Shown one piece after another: positions 13,299 through 18,922 of a DNA stretch of 18,922 bases. The stretch spans positions 1 through 18,922 of the forward strand of contig CAXTKD010000022.1 of assembly GCA_964244885.1 (NCBI GenBank). Direction: 5' to 3'. Below the pieces are notes generated by a model. It searched no databases, was not told the DNA's origin, and was given only the letters and a program-made list of their open reading frames with translations. A program made the position numbers and the translations under genes. Numbering within the stretch: the first letter of the stretch is position 1; each line of letters begins with the position of its first letter. Source of the stretch: CAXTKD01 sp964244885. Its GTDB lineage: Bacteria > Pseudomonadota > Alphaproteobacteria > Sphingomonadales > Sphingomonadaceae.

Positions 13299-14138
13299 TC
13301 ACTTCAGTCCCAGCGTCTTGCGCAGGTGCGCGACGTTCCTCGCCGGGATTTCGTCGACGTTGCCGGCGGGCAGGTCGCCCAGCGGGAAAGGGCCGTAGGC
13401 GACGCGCATCAGGCGGCTGACCTGGAGGCCGAGATATTCGAGGACGCGGCGGATCTCGCGGTTCTTGCCCTCGGTCAGCGTCATCGACAGCCAGCCGTTG
13501 CGGCCCGTCCGGCGCTCCATATTGGCGTCGATCGAGCCGTAGCGGACGCCTTCGACGGTGACTCCCTCGGCCAGCGCCTCCAGCATCGCCTGCGTCACCT
13601 CGCCGAACACGCGGACGCGGTAGGTGCGGGTGACCGAGTTGCTCGGCAGCTCCAGCGCCCGCTTCAGTTCGCCGTCGGTGGTGAGGAGCAGCAGCCCCTC
13701 GGTGTTCATGTCGAGCCGGCCGACGGGCAGCAGGCGGGGCAAGCCCTTCGGCAGCACGTCGTAGATGGTGCGGCGGCCGGCGGGGTCGCGGGCGGCGGTG
13801 AGGCAGCCGGTCGGCTTGTTGAAGCGGAAGATGCGCGCCGGCTCGGGCGGGGAGACGGGGGCGTCGTCGACTGTCACGCCGTTCAGGCTGGTGAGAATCG
13901 TCGCGGGGGTTTCGAGGATGACGCCGTTCAGCTTGATGCGCTTGTCGGCGATCATCCGCTCGATATCGCGGCGCGAGGCCACTCCGGCGCGGGCGAGGAG
14001 CTTGGCGATGCGCTGCGGGCCGTCGGCAGACTCGGCGGTCTGGAGCGCGCGGCGGGTGGCGGGCTTGCTGCGCGAGCGGTCGCGGTCGCGGCGGCCGGAG
14101 GGGGCCGTCGGCGGTGGCGCTTTGGGGGGTCGGGACAT
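13299..14138 (-). CDS. rluB: Pseudouridine synthase, RsuA/RluB family
   Basis: A 279-residue enzyme that converts uridine to pseudouridine in rRNA; the best fit is RluB (23S rRNA), though RsuA-type 16S specificity cannot be excluded from sequence reading. After a basic, proline-rich N-terminal tail comes an S4 RNA-binding domain (residues about 42-90: RIAKLLARAGVASRRDIERM). The catalytic motif is GRLDMNTEGLLLLT, with Asp143. Later segments GKNREIRRVLEYLGLQVSRL and RVAYGPFPLGDLPAG are typical of this family. I chose ATG 14138; TTG 14174 would add 12 residues and run into the putative tRNA promoter region. No clear Shine-Dalgarno is visible. Confidence 0.92.
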   Translation of the reverse strand: MSRPPKAPPPTAPSGRRDRDRSRSKPATRRALQTAESADGPQRIAKLLARAGVASRRDIERMIADKRIKLNGVILETPATILTSLNGVTVDDAPVSPPEPARIFRFNKPTGCLTAARDPAGRRTIYDVLPKGLPRLLPVGRLDMNTEGLLLLTTDGELKRALELPSNSVTRTYRVRVFGEVTQAMLEALAEGVTVEGVRYGSIDANMERRTGRNGWLSMTLTEGKNREIRRVLEYLGLQVSRLMRVAYGPFPLGDLPAGNVDEIPARNVAHLRKTLGLK

Positions 14139-14170
14139 GCGCGAAGCGATGACCGAGCCGGCGGGGCTTG

Positions 14171-14206
14171 GCAAGCGGTTGACCCGGGCGCGCCGCTTGC
14201 TTAGCT
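14171..14206 (+). promoter_or_regulatory. Putative tRNA-Leu promoter with flanking inverted repeat
   Basis: TTGACC (14179-14184), a 16-base spacer and TTAGCT (14201-14206) are well placed for a transcript starting about seven bases before the tRNA. A perfect 8-bp inverted repeat, GCAAGCGG (14171-14178) and CCGCTTGC (14193-14200), brackets the -35 and ends at the -10, with its half-sites 22 bp apart. This spacing would put both on the same DNA face. It also lies upstream of the divergent rluB start. Confidence 0.45.
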
Positions 14207-14219
14207 CTGCCGCCGCGTT

Positions 14220-14304
14220 GCCCCTGTGGTGGAATTGGTAGACGCGCTCGACTCAAAATCGAGTTCCGAAAGGAGTGCCGGTTCGATTCCGGCCGGGGGC
14301 ACCA
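14220..14304 (+). tRNA. tRNA-Leu (anticodon CAA)
   Basis: An 85-base class II tRNA with encoded CCA. The acceptor GCCCCTG pairs with CGGGGGC (one U-G pair). The anticodon stem is CTCGA/TCGAG around the loop CTCAAAA, giving anticodon CAA, which reads UUG leucine codons. A long variable arm (TTCCGAAAGGAGT) and the T arm with GGTTCGATTCC are present. It faces pgk, whose stop codon is only eight bases beyond the CCA; no T-rich terminator is visible between them. Confidence 0.97.
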
Positions 14305-14311
14305 AATCCTT

Positions 14312-15508
14312 TCAAGCGCGCATCAGCGCCTCGACTCCGGGCAGCGGCTTGCCCTCCATCCATTCTAGGAAGGCGCCGCCGGCGGTCGAGACGAAGGTGA
14401 ACTTGTCGGCGACGCGGGCGTGGTTGAGCGCCGAGACGGTGTCGCCACCGCCGGCGACCGAGACGAGCGAGCCGGCTTCGGTGAGTGCGGCGGCGGTCCT
14501 GGCGAGCGCGACGGTCGCCTTGTCGAAGGGCTCGATCTCGAAGGCGCCCAAGGGGCCGTTCCAGACGAGCGTGCGGCAGGTCTTGAGCACGTCGCCGAGA
14601 GCCTCGACGGCGGCGGGGCCGATGTCGAGGATCATCTCGTCCGCCGCGACCTCGTGGACGTTGACGGTGCGCGTCGGCGGGTTGGCGCGGAATTCCTTCG
14701 CCACCACCACGTCATACGGGAGGTGGACGGTACAGCCGCCGCGCTCGGCGGCGTCGAGCACTTCGAGCGCCTGGGCGGCGAGGTCGTGCTCGCAGAGCGA
14801 CTTGCCGACGTCGACTCCGCGCGCCGCCAAGAAGGTGTTCGCCATGCCGCCGCCGATGATCAAATGCTGGACCTGGCCGACGAGGTTGTTGAGCACATCG
14901 AGCTTTGTCGAGACCTTGGCGCCGCCGACGACCGCGGCGACCGGGTGCTCGGGGTTGCCGAGTGCCTTCTCCAGCGCCTCTAGCTCGGCCTGCATCGCGC
15001 GGCCGGCGTAGGCGGGGAGGACGTGGGCGAGGCCCTCGGTCGAGGCATGCGCGCGGTGCGCGGCGGAGAAGGCGTCGTTGACGTAGAGGTCGCCGAGCCG
15101 CGCCATCGCGGCGACGAGGGCCGGGTCGTTGGCTTCCTCGCCGGCGTGGAAGCGGGTGTTTTCGAGCACGGCGACGCCGCCCTCGGGAAGCGCGGCGACG
15201 GCGGCTTCGGCGTCCGAACCTTGGCAATCGGCGATGAAGGACACCGGGCGCCCGAGGACCGCGCCGAGCGCGGCGGCGATCGGCGCCAGCGACAGCGCGG
15301 GGTCGACGCCCTTGGGGCGGCCGAAGTGCGAGAGGATGAGGACTCTCGCGCCCTTGTCGGCGAGCTCGGCGACGGTCGGCATCACCGAGCGCAGGCGGGT
15401 GTCGTCGGAGACCTCCCCGTCCTGCACGGGCACGTTCAGGTCAGCGCGGACGAGGACGCGCTTGCCGCGGATGTTGCCGAGGTCGTCGAGGGTCTTGAAG
15501 GCGGGCAT
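14312..15508 (-). CDS. pgk: Phosphoglycerate kinase
   Basis: Pgk has 398 residues and interconverts 1,3-bisphosphoglycerate plus ADP with 3-phosphoglycerate plus ATP in the cytoplasm. The N-terminal substrate site has VRADLNVP (Asp23, Asn25) and SHFGRPKG. The hinge and nucleotide half contain AVVGGAKVSTKLDVLNNL and LIIGGGMANTFL. The C-terminal loop SVAGGGDTV is the usual nucleotide-binding glycine loop. Length and motifs are normal for a bacterial enzyme. GGAG six bases before the ATG is a good ribosome binding site, and the start is directly adjacent to the stop of the MOSC gene (TGA then ATG), implying coupled translation within the tkt-gap-MOSC-pgk cluster. Confidence 0.97.
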   Translation of the reverse strand: MPAFKTLDDLGNIRGKRVLVRADLNVPVQDGEVSDDTRLRSVMPTVAELADKGARVLILSHFGRPKGVDPALSLAPIAAALGAVLGRPVSFIADCQGSDAEAAVAALPEGGVAVLENTRFHAGEEANDPALVAAMARLGDLYVNDAFSAAHRAHASTEGLAHVLPAYAGRAMQAELEALEKALGNPEHPVAAVVGGAKVSTKLDVLNNLVGQVQHLIIGGGMANTFLAARGVDVGKSLCEHDLAAQALEVLDAAERGGCTVHLPYDVVVAKEFRANPPTRTVNVHEVAADEMILDIGPAAVEALGDVLKTCRTLVWNGPLGAFEIEPFDKATVALARTAAALTEAGSLVSVAGGGDTVSALNHARVADKFTFVSTAGGAFLEWMEGKPLPGVEALMRA

Positions 15509-15970
15509 TCAGGTCTCCAGGATCACGGGGTCGCCGACCGCGATGCGGCCGTCCTCAAGCACGCGGCAGGTGATCCCGCCGCGCCAGTCCGGCCGCATCG
15601 CCGCCTGCAGGCCGGGCAGCGCTCGGTCCATCTTCCAGCAGGGATCGCACTCGCCGGTGATCTCCAGCAGCGCGCCGCCGATGCGGACGCGGCCGCCGGC
15701 GGTGCCGGCGAGCGGCAGGTCCGCGACATAGAGGTTGCGGCGGCTTTCCAGCCAGTCGAGCGGGCGGCCGGCGTCGGCGCAGGCGGCCTGCCAGTCCTCC
15801 CGCGCCAGGATGGTGACCTGGCGCTTGCCCGCGCTGTTGGGGCCGCGAAAGCCGCGCGCGTCGAGGGCGACGCCGGTGACGGTCGAGATGTCGGCGGTCT
15901 CGACCGCTTCCATCGGCCCGCGCGCCACGTCGCGGCGGGCGATGCCGAGGAGGCGGCCGAGCCAACGCAC
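15509..15970 (-). CDS. MOSC domain-containing protein
   Basis: A 153-residue single-domain protein of the MOSC fold, the C-terminal domain of molybdenum-cofactor sulfurases and of YiiM-like proteins that handle molybdenum cofactor or bind sulfur ligands. The key segment ITGECDPCWKMD holds Cys108 and Cys111, matching the conserved MOSC cysteine region. GVALDARGFRGPNSAGKRQV and GGITCRVLEDGRIAVGDPV are also typical. The natural substrate is unknown. I start it at GTG 15970. An upstream frame to 16153 would translate repeat copy 4 (giving SVRPELVEG and VRQAHHER), which is very unlikely to be real protein. The GGAG four bases before the GTG is the tip of that repeat. It abuts pgk with zero spacing. 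Confidence 0.85.
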   Translation of the reverse strand: MRWLGRLLGIARRDVARGPMEAVETADISTVTGVALDARGFRGPNSAGKRQVTILAREDWQAACADAGRPLDWLESRRNLYVADLPLAGTAGGRVRIGGALLEITGECDPCWKMDRALPGLQAAMRPDWRGGITCRVLEDGRIAVGDPVILET

Positions 15971-15974
15971 TTGA

Positions 15975-16061
15975 CTCCGTTCGTGGTGAGCCTGTCGAAC
16001 CACGTGGCGTGCTCCGCCGTCGGAGCGACCACGTCCTTCGACAAGCTCAGGACGAACGGAG
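15975..16061. repeat. REPIN-like inverted repeat, copy 4 (gap-MOSC gap)
   Basis: It has the same orientation as copies 1 and 2. The left arm is CGTGGT, loop GAGCCTGTCGA, ACCACG. The right arm is CGTCCT, loop TCGACAAGCTC, AGGACG. The spacer contains GCTCCG, CCGT, CGGAGC, a 6-bp hairpin. Read on the minus strand, its left tip gives GGAG directly upstream of the MOSC GTG start. It sits within an otherwise compact minus-strand cluster. Confidence 0.88.
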
Positions 16062-16088
16062 AGGGGATTGTCGTTCGGCAAGGCCGTT

Positions 16089-16104
16089 CTCGGCTTCAGC
16101 CGAG
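16089..16104 (-). other. Small hairpin at the gap stop codon
   Basis: CTCGGC, TTCA, GCCGAG is a perfect 6-bp stem with a 4-base loop that contains the gap stop codon. It is not followed by a T-run on the minus strand, so I do not call it an intrinsic terminator. It may protect the 3' end of a processed tkt-gap message or be incidental. Confidence 0.3.
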
Positions 16105-17100
16105 CTTGGCCATCGCCAGCGCGGTGTCGCCCATCCGGTTGGAGAAGCCCCATTCGTTGTCGTACCAGGAGACGACGCGGACGAGGGTGCCGTCGAGGAC
16201 GCTGGTCTCGAGGCTATCGACGGTCGAGCTGTTGGGGTTGCCGTTATAATCGATCGAGACCAGCGGCTCGTCGCTGTAGCCGAGATAGCCCTTCAAGGGG
16301 CCGCTCTCCGACGCGGCCTTCAGCGCGGCGTTGACCTCTTCCCTGGTGGTCGGCGTCTTCGAATCGAAGACGAGGTCGATCAGGCTGACGTTGGGCGTCG
16401 GCACGCGGATCGCCGAGCCGTCGAGCTTGCCCTTGAGCTCGGGCAGGACCTCGCCGACGGCGCGGGCGGCGCCGGTGGTCGTCGGGATGATCGACATCGC
16501 AGCGGCGCGGGCGCGGCGGAGGTCGGGGTGGATCTGGTCTAGGATCTTCTGGTCGTTGGTGTAGGCATGGACCGTCGTGCAGAAGCCGCGCGCGATTCCG
16601 AACGTGTCGTTCAGCACCTTGGCGACCGGCGCCAGGCAGTTGGTGGTGCAGGAGGCGTTGGAGACGATCTTGTGATCGGCGGTCAGCTTGTCATGGTTGA
16701 CGCCGTAGACGACGGTGAGGTCGACGCCTTTGGCGGGGGCGGAGATCAGCACCTTCCTGGCGCCCGCGGCCAGATGCTTGCCGGCGCTCTCCTTGTCGGT
16801 GAAGAAGCCGGTGCACTCCAGCGCGATGTCGATGCCGAGCTCGGCCCAGGGCAGGTTCACGGGGTCGCGCTCGGCGACGACGCGGATGCGCTTGCCGTCG
16901 ACGACGAGGTCGTTGCCCTCGGCCGACACTTCGCCTTTGTAGGTGCCGTGGACCGAGTCGCGCTTGAACAGCAGCGCGTTGGTCTTGGCGTCGCCGAGGT
17001 CGTTGATCGCGACGAGGTCGAGCTCGCCCCTGGCGAGAATGGCGCGGGCGACCAGACGCCCGATGCGGCCGAAGCCGTTGATCGCTACCTTGACCGTCAT
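16096..17100 (-). CDS. gap: Glyceraldehyde-3-phosphate dehydrogenase (type I)
   Basis: The protein has 334 residues and oxidises glyceraldehyde-3-phosphate to 1,3-bisphosphoglycerate in glycolysis, or runs the reverse in gluconeogenesis. The Rossmann motif NGFGRIGRLVAR is at residues 8-19, and Asp34 in AINDLGD suggests preference for NAD. The active site SNASCTTNCLAP has Cys151, with His178 in TTVHAYTNDQ. The C-terminal WYDNEWGFSNRM is invariant in this class. AAGGAG six bases before the ATG is a strong ribosome binding site and lies inside the end of tkt, with a single base between the tkt stop and the gap start. The two genes are therefore almost certainly co-transcribed. Confidence 0.98.
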   Translation of the reverse strand: MTVKVAINGFGRIGRLVARAILARGELDLVAINDLGDAKTNALLFKRDSVHGTYKGEVSAEGNDLVVDGKRIRVVAERDPVNLPWAELGIDIALECTGFFTDKESAGKHLAAGARKVLISAPAKGVDLTVVYGVNHDKLTADHKIVSNASCTTNCLAPVAKVLNDTFGIARGFCTTVHAYTNDQKILDQIHPDLRRARAAAMSIIPTTTGAARAVGEVLPELKGKLDGSAIRVPTPNVSLIDLVFDSKTPTTREEVNAALKAASESGPLKGYLGYSDEPLVSIDYNGNPNSSTVDSLETSVLDGTLVRVVSWYDNEWGFSNRMGDTALAMAKLG

Positions 17101-17101
17101 C

Positions 17102-18922
17102 CTATGCTCCTTGCAGGCGGGCCCGCACCTTCGACGCGATGGCGTCGGGCGTCAGGCCGAAATGTTTGTAGAGGTCGTCGATCGGGGCCGAGGCGCCGAA
17201 GCCGTCGACGCCAAGACGCAGGCCCTTGACCATCGTGTAGCGCTCCCACCCCATCGTCACGCCCGCCTCGACCGAGACGATCAGCGCGTCATGCGGGAGG
17301 ATCCCGTCGCGGTAGGCTTCGGGCTGCGCGTCGAACTGTTCCCAGCTCGGCATCGAGACGAGGTCGCAGCCGATGCCCTCGGCTTCGAGCAGGTCGGCGG
17401 CGTCGCGGGCGATGTGGACCTCGGAGCCGGTGGCGACGAACACCACCTTGCGAGGGGCGGTCGCGTCGCGGAGGCGGTAGGCGCCCTTGGCGGTGAGGTT
17501 CTCAGCTGGCGTCAGGCGCATCTGCGGCAGGTTCTGGCGCGACAGGGCGAGCACCGAGGGGCGGTGCTTGTCGGCGATCGCCAGCGCCCAGGCTTCCGCC
17601 GTCTCGACCGCGTCGCACGGGCGGTAGACCGCGAGATTGGGGATGGCGCGCAAGGACAGCAAATGCTCGACCGGCTGGTGGGTCGGGCCGTCCTCGCCAA
17701 GGCCGATGCTGTCGTGGGTCAGCACGTAGACGACCCGCGCGCGCTGCAGCGCCGACATGCGGATGGCGTTGCGCATATAATCGGAGAAGACGAGGAAGGT
17801 GCCGCCGAAGGGCAGCATCTGGCCGTGGAGCGCGATGCCGTTCATCGCGGCGGCCATGCCGAACTCGCGGATGCCGTAATAGACGTAGCGGCCGTCGTAA
17901 CTGTCGGCGCTAAACGGCTTTGCGGCCTTGGTTTTCGTGTTGTTCGAGCCGGTGAGATCGGCCGAGCCGCCGAACATGCCGTCGGCGGCCGGAACCGCGA
18001 CTTCGAGCGCCATTTCGGACGCCTTGCGGGTCGCGACCTTCTGGGGCGCGGCGATCAAGGCGGCGATATGCGCGTCGAGCGCGTCGTAGACCGCCTGCGG
18101 CGGCTCGTCGGTGGCGCGATGCTCGAACGCTTCGCGCTGTTCCTGAGGCGCGGCGGCAAGGCGCTGCTGCCAGGCTTCACGCTCGGGCTTGCCGCGCGCC
18201 CCGGCGTCGCGCCAGGCGGCCACGACATCGTCGGGGACATGGAACGGCTCGTGCGGCCATTCGTGGAAAAGGCGCGCGCCGGCGATTTCCTCGGCGCCGA
18301 GCGGCGAGCCGTGCGAGCCGCTGGTGCCCGCCTTCTTCGGCGCGCCGTAGCCAATGGTGGTGCGGCAGGCGATCAGCGAGGGCCGGGTGTCGTCGCGGGC
18401 CTCGGCGAGCGCGCGGGCGACGGCCTGCGGATCATGGCCGTCGCAGGCGACGACGTGCCAGCCCGCGGACTCGAAGCGCCTGGCCTGGTCCTCGTTGCTC
18501 GACAGGCTGACCGGGCCGTCGATGGTGATTCGGTTGTCGTCCCACAGGACGTTCAGGCGGCCGAGCTTCAGGTGCCCGGCGAGGCCGATCGCCTCGTGGC
18601 TGACGCCCTCCATCAGGCAGCCGTCGCCCGCGATCACCCAGGTCCGGTGATCGACGAGCGCGTCGCCGAAGGTGGCGTTCAAATGGCGCTCCGCCATCGC
18701 GAGGCCGACCGCCATCGCGAGGCCCTGGCCGAGCGGCCCGGTGGTGACCTCGACGCCCTCGAGCTCGAAATTCTCAGGGTGGCCGGCGCACGGGCTGCCG
18801 AGCTGGCGGAAATTGCGGATATCGTCGAGCGTCGGGCGGGCGTAGCCGGTCAGGTGCAGGAGCGAATAGAGCAGCATCGAGCCGTGCCCGGCCGACAGCA
18901 CGAAGCGGTCGCGGTCGGGCCA
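17102..18922 (-). CDS. tkt: Transketolase (N-terminus outside window)
   Basis: The last 606 codons of transketolase, a thiamine-diphosphate enzyme moving two-carbon units between sugar phosphates in the pentose phosphate pathway. The fragment opens in frame with WPDRDRF and VLSAGHGSMLLYSLLHLTGY, which normally lies around residue 55 of the full protein. The ThDP motif GDGCLMEGVSHEAIGLAGHL is present, as are GTSGSHGSPLG, the pyrimidine-domain IREFGMAAAMNGIALHG, and EDGPTHQPVEHLLSLRAIPN. The C-terminal domain is complete (FVATGSEVHIARDAADLLEA). It leads the cluster tkt-gap-MOSC-pgk. The start codon and promoter are beyond the window edge. Confidence 0.97.
   Translation of the reverse strand, partial: WPDRDRFVLSAGHGSMLLYSLLHLTGYARPTLDDIRNFRQLGSPCAGHPENFELEGVEVTTGPLGQGLAMAVGLAMAERHLNATFGDALVDHRTWVIAGDGCLMEGVSHEAIGLAGHLKLGRLNVLWDDNRITIDGPVSLSSNEDQARRFESAGWHVVACDGHDPQAVARALAEARDDTRPSLIACRTTIGYGAPKKAGTSGSHGSPLGAEEIAGARLFHEWPHEPFHVPDDVVAAWRDAGARGKPEREAWQQRLAAAPQEQREAFEHRATDEPPQAVYDALDAHIAALIAAPQKVATRKASEMALEVAVPAADGMFGGSADLTGSNNTKTKAAKPFSADSYDGRYVYYGIREFGMAAAMNGIALHGQMLPFGGTFLVFSDYMRNAIRMSALQRARVVYVLTHDSIGLGEDGPTHQPVEHLLSLRAIPNLAVYRPCDAVETAEAWALAIADKHRPSVLALSRQNLPQMRLTPAENLTAKGAYRLRDATAPRKVVFVATGSEVHIARDAADLLEAEGIGCDLVSMPSWEQFDAQPEAYRDGILPHDALIVSVEAGVTMGWERYTMVKGLRLGVDGFGASAPIDDLYKHFGLTPDAIASKVRARLQGA

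Noticed and set aside
15509..16153. Longer MOSC protein of 214 residues
   Set aside because: Its extra N-terminus is translated from REPIN-like copy 4 (VRPELVEG, VRQAHHER); GTG 15970 with an adjacent GGAG is better supported.

Overview
The window is about 18.9 kb of GC-rich DNA, almost certainly from a sphingomonad (Alphaproteobacteria, Sphingomonadales). The evidence is the protein character throughout, a PEP-CTERM protein, two GTTC-N7-GTTC boxes of the alphaproteobacterial LexA type, and dispersed inverted repeats whose spurious translations (VRPELVEG, VRQAHHER) are, from memory, common in sphingomonad genomes. Most of it is conserved core chromosome with a small accessory patch near 11.3-12.6 kb. 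I see no prophage, CRISPR array, insertion sequence or complete unknown multi-gene system.

Layout. (1) 1-6976, plus strand: the 3' end of secD, then secF, bamD, recN and ligA (Sec translocation, outer-membrane assembly, DNA repair). Two of the junctions (secD-secF and bamD-recN) carry copies of an inverted-repeat element, and the recN-ligA gap of 317 bases is filled by two other repeat families. (2) 7091-7219: a possible 42-residue protein. (3) 7176-11273, minus strand: uvrD, then a PEP-CTERM protein with a thioester-like Cys/Gln pair, then prmA. (4) 11284-12553, minus strand: a helix-turn-helix-like protein whose C-terminus is encoded by a repeat, another repeat, and a toxin-first type II toxin-antitoxin pair with its own AT-rich promoter. 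(5) 12593-14138, minus strand: rsmD and a pseudouridine synthase (rluB type), separated by a composite repeat. (6) 14220-14304, plus strand: tRNA-Leu(CAA). (7) 14312-18922, minus strand: tkt (5' end outside the window), gap, a MOSC-domain gene and pgk, tightly packed except for one repeat copy.

How the parts work together. A GTTC-N7-GTTC box lies upstream of bamD-recN and another immediately before uvrD. recN and uvrD are classical SOS genes, so this is a coherent, testable picture of LexA control. Separately, a homologous element of about 80 bp containing two GTTAAC motifs 56-57 bp apart lies just upstream of both ligA and uvrD, in the same orientation relative to each gene. The tkt-gap-MOSC-pgk genes form a carbon-metabolism cluster with stop/start spacings of 0-1 base at two junctions.

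The least ordinary content is in the repeats. The secD/secF-type element is REPIN-like: each arm folds on itself, and the two arms carry compensatory GG/CC versus CC/GG stem changes. One copy appears to supply the Shine-Dalgarno sequence of a gene.
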